From UBA1067 sp963661055 (GTDB lineage Bacteria > Verrucomicrobiota > Kiritimatiellia > RFP12 > UBA1067), in the NCBI GenBank assembly GCA_963661055.1, contig CAVLAC010000004.1:1-36346 (forward strand): DNA of 36,346 bases, in the 5' to 3' direction. This document shows positions 1-7,923 of the stretch, piece after piece. The notes beneath the pieces are model-generated. The model was not told where the DNA came from and did no database searches. It saw nothing but the letters and a program-made list of their open reading frames with translations. A program made the translations under genes and the position numbers. Within the stretch, counting starts at the first letter, position 1; each line of letters opens with the position of its first letter.

Positions 1-49
1 GAGCCGCTCCGCTCCTCTCGTGCAACCCCCGCCCCTCGCCGCCTGCAAC

Positions 50-71
50 GGGGCGGAAGGGACTCCGCCCC
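50..71 (+). repeat. AGGGAC-loop hairpin, copy 1
   Basis: Arms GGGGCGGA (50-57) and TCCGCCCC (64-71) pair perfectly over 8 bp around the hexaloop AGGGAC (58-63). The right arm runs on into CCTACCA, as it does in the inverted copy at the other end of the window. It resembles REP/BIME-type intergenic elements in having an imperfectly conserved palindrome with a fixed loop. No RAYT transposase is visible in this window. Confidence 0.75.
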
Positions 72-92
72 CTACCAGCCGAACAGCGTAAC

Positions 93-130
93 ATAGGTAG
101 GGCGGGCAAGGGACTGCCCGCCCTACCTAT
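93..130 (+). repeat. AGGGAC-loop hairpin, copy 2 (16-bp stem)
   Basis: ATAGGTAGGGCGGGCA (93-108) pairs perfectly with TGCCCGCCCTACCTAT (115-130) around the loop AGGGAC (109-114). The arm sequence differs from copy 1 but stays fully complementary, so it is the structure that is conserved. It is followed directly by the ATCCGTG direct repeats. There is no downstream T-tract, so it is not a standard intrinsic terminator. Confidence 0.8.
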
Positions 131-161
131 CCGTGTCAATCCGTGAAATCCGTGGTGATAA
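128..161 (+). repeat. ATCCGTG direct-repeat element, copy 1
   Basis: The heptamer ATCCGTG occurs three times at 9-10 base spacing, followed by GTGATAA. The reverse complement of the same element recurs at 36195-36232, again next to an AGGGAC hairpin, and a shorter copy lies at 25490-25510. This makes it a dispersed intergenic repeat. Its function is unknown. Confidence 0.7.
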
Positions 162-223
162 TAGAATCAAGCGATTGAAGGCGGCGAGGGTCGGGCGACA
201 CCCGCACGAGCCGCCCTCCACTT

Positions 224-250
224 CTCTGCGAACTCTGCGACTCTGCGTGA
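224..250 (+). repeat. Short tandem repeat, CTCTGCGA units
   Basis: Three consecutive units of about 8 bases, CTCTGCGAA, CTCTGCGA and CTCTGCGTG. The reverse complement (TCGCAGAG) is related to the CACAGAG tandem at 25552-25582, so both belong to one intergenic tandem-repeat type. The units are too short and too few to be a CRISPR array. Confidence 0.6.
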
Positions 251-305
251 GATAAAAGATGGCGAGTCGCTGGTGAGGAAAAGTGCACACGAGTGGGGCG
301 AAATA

Positions 306-314
306 TGGTATAAT
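306..314 (+). promoter_or_regulatory. Extended -10 promoter of purL
   Basis: TGG-TATAAT, preceded by GGGGCGAAATA. No clear -35 hexamer is seen at 17 bp. It lies 29 bases before the purL ATG, leaving a leader of about 22 bases that contains the Shine-Dalgarno TAGGAG (332-337). Confidence 0.7.
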
Positions 315-343
315 ATAAGTCAATTTCCTATTAGGAGTATACG

Positions 344-3300
344 ATGATTTTGTTGCTTGGTTCCGCGGCGTATTCGCCGTTCAGGATGGACGCTTTGAAA
401 GACGCGATTGCGAAGTTAGACCCGAGTCTTGGGCCGCTCGCTATTGACGCCCGCTGGGTGTATGCCGTTGAACTGACTTCCGCAGCGTTTGATGCTGAAG
501 AACTTAAGCGCGCAGCTATCCTCCTAAATGCCGAGGGGGACTGCGATGGCGCGGACTTCTTTGTCACGCCACGCAAAGGCACGATCTCTCCGTGGAGCTC
601 GAAGGCGACGGATATTTTCCGTAACTGCGGACTCAAGAGCATTCTTCGTGTAGAGCGCGGCATTCGCTTCAAGGTGAACTACCTCGCGCCGAAGCCGTGG
701 AAAGCTCTGAAGGACTTGCGTGAATCTGCCGCGATCGCGGCACTTTATGACAAGATGACGGAAGGCGTGTACACCGACCTCAGCGACCTCTTTGAGGAAG
801 GCGAGCCGCGTCCAGGGCGCACCTACGATGTCTTGGGTAAGGGCGTGGAGGCGATTCGTGCCGCGAATGAAGAGTTGGGGCTTGCGATTTCCGAGCCTGA
901 GATGGCGTATCTCGCGAAGAGTTTTGCTGCGGCGGGACGCAATCCGACGGATACCGAGCTTGTGATGTTTGGGCAGGTTAATTCTGAGCACTGCCGCCAT
1001 AAGATCTTTGGTGCCGAGTTCATTATTGATGGCAAGAAGCAGAAAGAGTCCCTCTTTGGGATGATTAAGAACACCCACAAGAAGCGTCCGCAAGATACGC
1101 TTTCCGCCTACTCGGATAATTCGGCGGTCGTGAAGGGCTTCCCGACGGAAGTATTTGCAATCAACCCGAAGACGAATGCCTACGCCTTCAAGAAGGACGA
1201 TGTCGACCAGCTGATGAAAGTCGAGACCCACAACCATCCGACAGCGATATCTCCGTTTCCTGGCGCGGCAACGGGTGTGGGCGGCGAGATTCGCGATGAG
1301 GCGGCGACGGGCACAGGCTCGCGGACTGTCGCGGGTATTTGTGGCTTTATGGTCTCGAACCTGCGCATTCCGGGTTGTCCTCAGCCGTGGGAGCGCGTTT
1401 TCGCGGACTTCCCGAAGCGGCTTGCGACGCCCTTGCAGATTATGACCGACGGACCCCTCGGCGGCGCGGCATTTGGTAATGAATTTGGGCGTCCGCAACT
1501 TTGCGGGTTCTTCCGCACCTATGAAGGTGAAGTCGCGGGTGAATTGCGCGGCTACCATAAGCCGATTATGCTCGCGGGCGGTATGGGAGTTATCCGTCAT
1601 TCGCAAGTCCTGAAGCAGGAAGTCAAGGTTGGGGCGCTCATCGTGCAGATTGGCGGACCCGCTATGCGGATTGGTCTTGGCGGTGGCGCGGCCTCCTCGA
1701 TGATGACGGGCACGAATTCGGAAGCCCTCGACTTCAATTCCGTCCAGCGCGGCAATGCCGAGATGCAACGGCGGTGCCAAGGCGTGATTGACGCGTGCGC
1801 GGCACTGGGTAAGGCAAACCCAATTTTCTCCATCCACGATATTGGCGCGGGCGGACTTTCCAACGGATGCCCCGAGCTCGTGGAGAAGACAGGCGGCAAG
1901 TTTGAGCTCCGTAAGGTTCATAACGAAGAAAAATCTATGAGCCCGATGGAGATTTGGTGCTGTGAGGCGCAAGAGCGGTATGTGCTCGCGCTGAAACCTG
2001 CCGCGAAGGCATTCTTTGAGGAACTCTGTGCGCGTGAGCGGTGCCCCGTCGCTTTCATTGGTGTTGCGACAGGCGATGGACGGCTCGTTCTTGAGGATGA
2101 ACACTTCCACGATAATCCGATTGATATGGATATCCAAGTGCTCCTCGGCAAACCGCCGCGAATGGTGCGCAATGTGAAGCATGTGAAGAAGTCTCACGCG
2201 GCAACTAACTTCGAGGGCGTGAAGACAATGGACGCCCTCAGCCGCGTCCTTCACCTGCCGGCTGTCGCGGATAAGACCTTCCTTATTACGATTACAGACC
2301 GCTCCGTCACAGGGCGCGTCGCGCGTGATCAGATGGTGGGCAAGTACCAGCTCCCCGCGGCGGATTGTGCGGTGACGACGATGGGCTATAAGACCTATGA
2401 AGGGCAGGCGATGTCCACGGGTGAACGCACCCCCATCGCGCTTTTGGATGGCCCCGCCTCTGGGCGTATGGCGATAACGGAAGCGCTTACCAACCTCGCG
2501 GCGGCGGATGTCGGTTCGATTGACCAGGTGCGGCTTTCGGCGAACTGGATGGCCCCGTGCGGCGAGCCTGGCGAGGACGCGATTCTCTATGATACCGTGA
2601 AGGCGGTCGGGCTCGATTTTTGTCCGAAACTTGGGGTCTCCATCCCTGTGGGCAAGGACTCCTGCTCGATGCATACGACTTGGACGGACGCGGAGGGCAA
2701 GCAACAGAAGCAAGTTGCGCCGCTCTCGCTCGTCGTCTCGGCTTTTGCGCCTGTTAAGGATGTGCGGCTTACGCTAACACCTGATTTGAAGGCTGACCCT
2801 GAAGGCGAGGCTTCGTTCCTCGTCTATGTCGACCTGGCGAACGGGGAGTATCCGTTGGGGGCGACGGCACTCGCGCAGGTGTATGGCGAACTCGGGAATT
2901 GCCACGCCGATGCGGACGCGGCACTTTTGAAGCGGTTCTTCAACGCGATGCAGGAAATTGTAAAGGGACGCCTCGCACTCGCCTATCACGACCGTAGTGA
3001 TGGTGGTCTCGTCGTCACTTTGGCAGAAATGGCTGTCACGGGCGGACGCGGCATTGTCGTGAAGTTGCCTGAGGGCGATGCACTGGAGCAACTCTTCAAT
3101 GAACAGCCTGGCGCGGTGCTCCAAGTCAGCGAAAAGAATCTCAGCACCGTCCTTAAGATTTTCCAGAAGGCGCGTGTTCCCGCGTCCCTTATTGGTGGTG
3201 TTTCGCGCTCGCAGCGTTTCTTTGAGATTTTCGTCGGCTCGCGGCAGGCGATTGATACGGATCTCACGTGGCTACGCCGCGCGTGGAGTGAGACGACCTA

Positions 3301-4207
3301 TCGTATGCAGGCGTTGCGCGATAATCCCGTCACGGCGCGTGAAGAATATGATAATGCGCTTGATGAGGCCGACCCTGGACTCAGCTTCCATCTCACCTAC
3401 GACCCTGACGAGAAGATTACGAAGGGTAAGGCGAAAGGCGAAACGCCGCGCATTGCCGTTTTGCGTGAGCAGGGCGTGAATGGGCATATTGAAATGGCGG
3501 CGGCATTTGCACTCGCGGGCTTTGACGCGGTGGATGTGCATATGTCGGACCTCATTGCGGGGCGCGTCGATTTGGCGGACTTCCGTGGGCTTGTCGCGTG
3601 CGGCGGGTTCAGCTACGGCGATGTGCTCGGCGCGGGCTCGGGCTGGGCGCGGTCCATCCTCTTTAACTCGCGGCTGAAGGAGATGTTCAAGACCTTCTTT
3701 GCGCGCAAGGATACTTTCTCGCTCGGCGTTTGCAATGGCTGTCAGATGCTTTCGCAGCTCAAGGACATTATTCCGGGTGCGGAAGGGTGGCCGCGCTTTG
3801 TGCGGAACATCTCTGAGCAGTTCGAGGCGCGGTATGCCACAATTGAGATTGAGCCGTCGCCTTCCATCTTCTTCAAGGGAATGGAAGGTTCGCGGCTCCC
3901 GATTGCGGTTGCCCACGGCGAGGGACGCGTGTGGACGGCGGGCGAAACGCCTTCCATTTGTGCCGCGCACTATGTGGACGGACGCGGCAACGCGACGACG
4001 CGCTATCCGTATAACCCGAATGGCTCTATTGGCGGTCAGACGGCGTTCACCTCGAAAGATGGACGCGCCACGATTATGATGCCGCACCCTGAGCGCGGCT
4101 TTCGTGCTTGCCAGTTGAGCTATAACCCAGGGGTCTTCAAGGTTGACGGACCTTGGATGCGGATGTTCCGTAACGCCTACGCTTTCGCGGTGGGTGCCCA
4201 GAAGTAA
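344..4207 (+). CDS. purL: Phosphoribosylformylglycinamidine synthase (FGAM synthase), single-chain
   Basis: Fourth step of de novo purine synthesis: converts FGAR, glutamine and ATP to FGAM in the cytoplasm. At 1287 residues it is the long single-chain form of Gammaproteobacteria and eukaryotes (E. coli about 1295), not the split PurSQL. Order: N-terminal PurS-like region, linker, AIRS-type synthase core with the motif VETHNHPTAISPFPG near residue 293, and a C-terminal class I glutamine amidotransferase with nucleophile Cys1130 in LGVCNGCQ and the HPERGF motif near the end. The start is ATG with TAGGAG 7 bases upstream and its own extended -10 promoter. trpB2 follows after 26 bases with its own Shine-Dalgarno, so the two may be co-transcribed. 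The other purine gene here is purF at 16787, not adjacent. Confidence 0.97.
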   Translation: MILLLGSAAYSPFRMDALKDAIAKLDPSLGPLAIDARWVYAVELTSAAFDAEELKRAAILLNAEGDCDGADFFVTPRKGTISPWSSKATDIFRNCGLKSILRVERGIRFKVNYLAPKPWKALKDLRESAAIAALYDKMTEGVYTDLSDLFEEGEPRPGRTYDVLGKGVEAIRAANEELGLAISEPEMAYLAKSFAAAGRNPTDTELVMFGQVNSEHCRHKIFGAEFIIDGKKQKESLFGMIKNTHKKRPQDTLSAYSDNSAVVKGFPTEVFAINPKTNAYAFKKDDVDQLMKVETHNHPTAISPFPGAATGVGGEIRDEAATGTGSRTVAGICGFMVSNLRIPGCPQPWERVFADFPKRLATPLQIMTDGPLGGAAFGNEFGRPQLCGFFRTYEGEVAGELRGYHKPIMLAGGMGVIRHSQVLKQEVKVGALIVQIGGPAMRIGLGGGAASSMMTGTNSEALDFNSVQRGNAEMQRRCQGVIDACAALGKANPIFSIHDIGAGGLSNGCPELVEKTGGKFELRKVHNEEKSMSPMEIWCCEAQERYVLALKPAAKAFFEELCARERCPVAFIGVATGDGRLVLEDEHFHDNPIDMDIQVLLGKPPRMVRNVKHVKKSHAATNFEGVKTMDALSRVLHLPAVADKTFLITITDRSVTGRVARDQMVGKYQLPAADCAVTTMGYKTYEGQAMSTGERTPIALLDGPASGRMAITEALTNLAAADVGSIDQVRLSANWMAPCGEPGEDAILYDTVKAVGLDFCPKLGVSIPVGKDSCSMHTTWTDAEGKQQKQVAPLSLVVSAFAPVKDVRLTLTPDLKADPEGEASFLVYVDLANGEYPLGATALAQVYGELGNCHADADAALLKRFFNAMQEIVKGRLALAYHDRSDGGLVVTLAEMAVTGGRGIVVKLPEGDALEQLFNEQPGAVLQVSEKNLSTVLKIFQKARVPASLIGGVSRSQRFFEIFVGSRQAIDTDLTWLRRAWSETTYRMQALRDNPVTAREEYDNALDEADPGLSFHLTYDPDEKITKGKAKGETPRIAVLREQGVNGHIEMAAAFALAGFDAVDVHMSDLIAGRVDLADFRGLVACGGFSYGDVLGAGSGWARSILFNSRLKEMFKTFFARKDTFSLGVCNGCQMLSQLKDIIPGAEGWPRFVRNISEQFEARYATIEIEPSPSIFFKGMEGSRLPIAVAHGEGRVWTAGETPSICAAHYVDGRGNATTRYPYNPNGSIGGQTAFTSKDGRATIMMPHPERGFRACQLSYNPGVFKVDGPWMRMFRNAYAFAVGAQK

Positions 4208-4233
4208 ACAATTTCAAGAATAGGAGTATAAAA

Positions 4234-5598
4234 ATGAGAGATGTTCCATATAAGACATATTTGAGCGAGAATGAGTTGCCGACCGCGTGGTACAATATGC
4301 GGGCGGATATGAAGCAGAAGCCAGCGCCGATGCTCGACCCCGCGACGCACCAGCCCGTTACGGCGGAGCAACTCGAGAAGATTTTCTGCAAGGAGAGCGT
4401 CCGTCAGGAACTCGACGACAAGACGGCGTACTTCCCGATTCCTGAGGAAGTGCTGAAGTTTTATAAGATGTACCGTCCGTCGCCGCTCATCCGCGCCTAC
4501 TTCTTGGAGAAGGCGCTCGGCACGCCCGCGAAAATCTATTACAAGTTCGAGGGCAACAATACATCGGGCTCGCATAAGCTCAATAGTGCCATTGCTCAGG
4601 CGTATTACGCGAAGGCGCAGGGCATTACGGATGTCACGACTGAGACGGGCGCGGGGCAGTGGGGCACGGCGCTCTCGATGGCGAGTGCGTTCTTTGGGCT
4701 TAATTGCCATGTGTATATGGTGAAGTGCTCGTATGAGCAGAAGCCATTCCGCCGTGAAGTGATGCGCACCTATGGCGCGGATGTCACGCCGTCGCCCTCG
4801 ATGCTGACAGAGATTGGTCGCAAGATTAATGCGGAGCACCCTGGCACGACAGGCTCGCTTGGCTGCGCAATTTCTGAGGCTGTCGAAGCGGCGGTTACCT
4901 TGCCGAATGCGCGGTATTTGCTTGGGAGCGTCCTTAATCAGGTCTGCCTCCATCAGTCCATCATTGGTCTTGAGACAAAGACGGCACTCGATAAGCTCGG
5001 CGTTAAGCCCGATGTCATTATTGGGTGCGCGGGCGGTGGCTCGAATCTCGCGGGTCTTATCGCGCCTTTTATGGGCGAGAAGTTGCGCGGCGAGGCGGAC
5101 TACCGTTTCGTGGCGGTCGAACCCGCGAGCTGTCCGTCGTTTACGCGCGGACGCTTCGCGTATGACTATTGCGATACGGGGCGGGTCTGCCCGCTCCAGA
5201 AGATGTATACGCTCGGGAGCGGCTTTATTCCGTCCGCGAACCACGCGGGTGGGCTTCGCTACCACGGTATGAGCGCGACACTTTCGGAACTCTACAACCA
5301 GAAGCTCCTCGATGCGGTCAGCTACGAGCAGACGAAGGTCTTTGAGGCGGCGACTTACTTTGCGCGTGTCGAGGGCACATTGCCCGCGCCTGAGTCTTCT
5401 CACGCGATTCGCGCGGCAATTGATGAGGCGCTTCGTTGCAAGGAAACGGGCAAGGCGGAAACGATTGTCTTTGGTTTGACGGGCACGGGCTACTTCGATA
5501 TGTATGCTTATGCCGCGTATAATGACCACACGATGACGGACTACATTCCGACCGAGGCTGATTTGGCGAAGGGCTTTGCGGCACTTCCCCAAGTTTAA
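4234..5598 (+). CDS. trpB: Tryptophan synthase beta chain, TrpB2 type
   Basis: PLP enzyme joining indole and serine to make tryptophan. At 454 residues, and with the N-terminal YNMRADM...PAPMLDP and PSPLIRA segments, it belongs to the TrpB2 subfamily rather than the TrpA-partnered TrpB1. The PLP lysine is Lys115 in GSHKLN, and the phosphate-binding loop is GCAGGGSN. No trpA or other trp gene is adjacent. In this family, stand-alone TrpB2 is thought to work without TrpA, perhaps scavenging indole. The start is ATG with AGGAG 8 bases upstream. No terminator separates it from purL, so it is probably read from the purL promoter. Confidence 0.93.
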   Translation: MRDVPYKTYLSENELPTAWYNMRADMKQKPAPMLDPATHQPVTAEQLEKIFCKESVRQELDDKTAYFPIPEEVLKFYKMYRPSPLIRAYFLEKALGTPAKIYYKFEGNNTSGSHKLNSAIAQAYYAKAQGITDVTTETGAGQWGTALSMASAFFGLNCHVYMVKCSYEQKPFRREVMRTYGADVTPSPSMLTEIGRKINAEHPGTTGSLGCAISEAVEAAVTLPNARYLLGSVLNQVCLHQSIIGLETKTALDKLGVKPDVIIGCAGGGSNLAGLIAPFMGEKLRGEADYRFVAVEPASCPSFTRGRFAYDYCDTGRVCPLQKMYTLGSGFIPSANHAGGLRYHGMSATLSELYNQKLLDAVSYEQTKVFEAATYFARVEGTLPAPESSHAIRAAIDEALRCKETGKAETIVFGLTGTGYFDMYAYAAYNDHTMTDYIPTEADLAKGFAALPQV

Positions 5599-5602
5599 GG
5601 TC

Positions 5603-5631
5603 TTGCGAGGTGGCTCAAGGTTTGTTATAAT
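5603..5631 (+). promoter_or_regulatory. Promoter of the phosphomutase-like gene
   Basis: TTGCGA (5603-5608), a 17-bp spacer, then TATAAT (5626-5631) with a TGT extension before it. This is a near-consensus sigma-70-type promoter right after the trpB2 stop. The TTG start codon at 5646 is only 14 bases beyond the -10, so the leader should be about 8 bases long. Confidence 0.75.
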
Positions 5632-5645
5632 ACAGTCTAGATAAT

Positions 5646-6521
5646 TTGAAAGCGCTCTATCTATTCATCGATGGCGTAGGTCTACGCGAAGCGGCGACGG
5701 ATAACCCCGTGAACGCCGAGGTGTGTCCTACGCTCTATAGGCTTATCGTGAAACACGGTAAGCCCATCGATGCGTGTTTGGGCGTGGATGGACCGCCGCA
5801 GTCCGCGACGGGGCAGGCGACGATGTTCACGGGCGTAAACTGTCCGCAAGCAATGGGACATCATTGCGAGGGCTTCCCAGGTCCGTCGCTCCGTGCGATT
5901 ATCCAGACGAATAACATCTTTTTGGAGCTCAAGAAGCGCGGCAAGAAAGTGCGGTTCGCGGACGCATTTCTTTCTGAGAATGTGGACGAGATTGCCGCGC
6001 GGCGGTTTAAGAGTGTGACGACGGTTATGGCGCTTACGGCACCTGAGACCATCTCGACGCTCGCCGATATACAGTCCGACCACGCGCTAATGCAAGATTT
6101 GACGCGTGAGACGATCCAAGACCGCTATCCCGATATTCCTATCATTACGCCCCAGCGTGCGGCGATGCAACTCTACCAAATTGCCGCGCAGAATGACTTT
6201 ACGCTGTATGAGTTCTTCCAGACGGATGTCTCGGGGCACTCGATGGACTATCTGAGAGCCTGCACGGTTTTGCGCACCTACGATGCCTTTTTGACGACGC
6301 TCGTACGCTTTACTGAAGCGGCGGGCATTACGCTTGTGATGACAGCGGATCACGGCAACATTGAGAATATGAGTGAGCGTGGGCATACCCGCAATCCTGT
6401 TCCTTTCATTGTATTTGGTCCAAAGGAACGCGCGATTCGTGCGCGGGTAGAGTCCCTCGCGGATGTCACGCCCGCCTTGCTCGCGGCATATGATGGCACT
6501 TTAACTTCACCGACACCCTAA
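5646..6521 (+). CDS. Metalloenzyme of the phosphoglycerate mutase/alkaline phosphatase superfamily
   Basis: A 291-residue protein with the alkaline-phosphatase-superfamily metal-binding layout: FIDG at residues 7-10, the presumed nucleophile region SATGQATMFTG (residues 53-63), and a C-terminal TADHGNIENMSERGHTRNPVPF block carrying Asp/His ligands. It is shorter than cofactor-independent phosphoglycerate mutase (about 510) and lacks its inserted domain, so the substrate is not clear. A phosphomutase or phosphatase on a sugar phosphate fits best. The start is a TTG with no Shine-Dalgarno just behind a strong promoter, and no in-frame ATG fits the N-terminal motif. A ROK-family protein and a NahK-like kinase follow within 15 bases and 2 bases, suggesting a sugar-phosphate operon. 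Confidence 0.8.
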   Translation: MKALYLFIDGVGLREAATDNPVNAEVCPTLYRLIVKHGKPIDACLGVDGPPQSATGQATMFTGVNCPQAMGHHCEGFPGPSLRAIIQTNNIFLELKKRGKKVRFADAFLSENVDEIAARRFKSVTTVMALTAPETISTLADIQSDHALMQDLTRETIQDRYPDIPIITPQRAAMQLYQIAAQNDFTLYEFFQTDVSGHSMDYLRACTVLRTYDAFLTTLVRFTEAAGITLVMTADHGNIENMSERGHTRNPVPFIVFGPKERAIRARVESLADVTPALLAAYDGTLTSPTP

Positions 6522-6535
6522 TAAGGAGATAAATC

Positions 6536-7921
6536 ATGACAAAGAAAACAGCAAAGCGTCCTGAATTCCAAGCCCCGATGAATGCCTTATGGGAGGTTTA
6601 CGAGGGCATTGCGGGTAAGCCCGATATTGTCGCGATTGCGTGGGAGCGTGAAGAGGGCAAGGTTTATCGCTATGATTTGCCGATTCCGAAGCGTCTTTGC
6701 CCTGAGGCGGTCGCTCATGTGCGTCATGTCGTTGAGCGCATTACGAAGTTTATCGTTTGGGCGGCGGGCGGCTGGAAGCTCTATTTGGCGGGCCCCGACG
6801 AAATTGTGAAGCCTGTCGCGGCAGCGTACACGAAGAAGGGTGCGCGCGCGTTTGATTGGGACTTCTTTACCTCTATTTATGGACGCCCCGTTGAGGCGGT
6901 CATTGTGCCTCTTAAGAAGATGCCTGAGATGACCGAGAAACTTCAGCGCGTCAAAACTGTCTCTGACGGCTGCCGCATTGGCTTTGACCTCGGGGCTTCG
7001 GACTTCAAGATTTCCGCCCTCAAGAATGGTGAAGTCGTCTTCTCAAAGGAGTTTCCGTGGGACCCGCGCAATGCGTCCGACCCGAACTACCATTATACGA
7101 AGCTCACGCTGGGTCTCAAGGAAGCGGCGAAGGCTTTGCCGCGTGTGGACGCGATTGGCGGCTCCACGGCGGGGACGCTGGTCGGACAAAAGATGGGCAT
7201 TGCCTCGCTTTTCCGTGCGGTGAAGGAGAAGAATCCGAAGAAGTTTCCTGAAGCGCAAAATCTTTTCTACCGCATTGAGGCGGACTGGGGCGTCCCGTTC
7301 GCGATTTATAATGACGGCGATGTCACGGCTCTCGCGGGTATGATTACGATGGGGCGCAAGGGCATCCTCGGTGTCGCGATGGGCTCTTCTGAAGCAGTAG
7401 GCTATGTCGACCCGAAGGGGGCAATGACGGGACGCATTAGCGAGCTCGCGTTTGCGCCTGTGGACTTCAATCCGAAAGCGCCGCGTGATGAATGGAGCGG
7501 TGACGCGGGCGTGGGGGCAATGCTCTTCTCGCAACAGGCGGTGGATTGGCTTGCGCGGGCGGAAGGCTTTGAATTTGCCGCGTCGATGGCGCTTCCTGAG
7601 CGCTTGAAAGTCGTGCAGGCGGCGATGGAGAAGGGTGATGCGCGGGCGTTGCGGGTCTTCGTGGAAATCGGACGCTTCTTGGCGCACGCGATCCCGTGGT
7701 ATCACGAATTCTACGACTACTCTAATATGATGGTGCTCGGACGCGTCACTTCGGGGCTCGGCGGCGAAGTCATTTTGGAGACGGCGCGGACGATGCTGAA
7801 GGATGTCTATCCTGAGTGGGCGGAAAAGATTGATGTCTTTATGCCCGACGAGAAAGCGCGGCGCTTGGGGCAGTCCGTCGCCGCCGCGCAGATTCCCCAA
7901 ATCAAGAAGGGGGCGCGTTAA
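6536..7921 (+). CDS. ROK/hexokinase-like (ASKHA fold) sugar kinase family protein
   Basis: A 461-residue protein with an actin/hexokinase-type nucleotide-binding core: phosphate-1 motif GFDLGASDFKISAL near residues 146-159, an acidic NDGDVTALAG segment that would hold the catalytic Asp, and GVAMGSSEAVG as a phosphate-2-like loop. The first about 140 residues form an extra domain not typical of short ROK kinases (about 300). It is probably a sugar kinase, but the substrate cannot be read from sequence. The start ATG at 6536 has AAGGAG 7 bases upstream. It sits 14 bases after the metalloenzyme and 2 bases before the NahK-like gene. Confidence 0.75.
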   Translation: MTKKTAKRPEFQAPMNALWEVYEGIAGKPDIVAIAWEREEGKVYRYDLPIPKRLCPEAVAHVRHVVERITKFIVWAAGGWKLYLAGPDEIVKPVAAAYTKKGARAFDWDFFTSIYGRPVEAVIVPLKKMPEMTEKLQRVKTVSDGCRIGFDLGASDFKISALKNGEVVFSKEFPWDPRNASDPNYHYTKLTLGLKEAAKALPRVDAIGGSTAGTLVGQKMGIASLFRAVKEKNPKKFPEAQNLFYRIEADWGVPFAIYNDGDVTALAGMITMGRKGILGVAMGSSEAVGYVDPKGAMTGRISELAFAPVDFNPKAPRDEWSGDAGVGAMLFSQQAVDWLARAEGFEFAASMALPERLKVVQAAMEKGDARALRVFVEIGRFLAHAIPWYHEFYDYSNMMVLGRVTSGLGGEVILETARTMLKDVYPEWAEKIDVFMPDEKARRLGQSVAAAQIPQIKKGAR

Positions 7922-7923
7922 GT

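Larger units (their letters stand above)
1..343. other. Gene-free left end with structured repeats
   Basis: No convincing gene is present. The stretch holds two AGGGAC-loop hairpins (50-71 and 93-130), a triple ATCCGTG direct repeat (128-161), a nested GC-rich hairpin (GGCGGC 180-185 with GCCGCC 210-215, enclosing GGGT 188-191 with ACCC 200-203), a triple CTCTGCGA tandem (224-250) and the purL promoter (306-314). A short minus-strand open frame across 123-323 covers these repeats and looks like no protein family, so I do not call it. Confidence 0.7.

Noticed and set aside
93..130. Intrinsic terminator at the left end
   Set aside because: The stem is very stable but lacks a T-tract on either side, and the AGGGAC loop is shared with other dispersed copies.
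524..2713. Long minus-strand open frame antisense to purL (729 codons)
   Set aside because: Arg/His-rich composition without any family motif. It arises from the GC-rich third positions of purL, whose motifs are unmistakable on the other strand.
4177..5592. Minus-strand open frame antisense to trpB2
   Set aside because: Same shadow effect; no start signal, no motif, and full overlap with a conserved enzyme.
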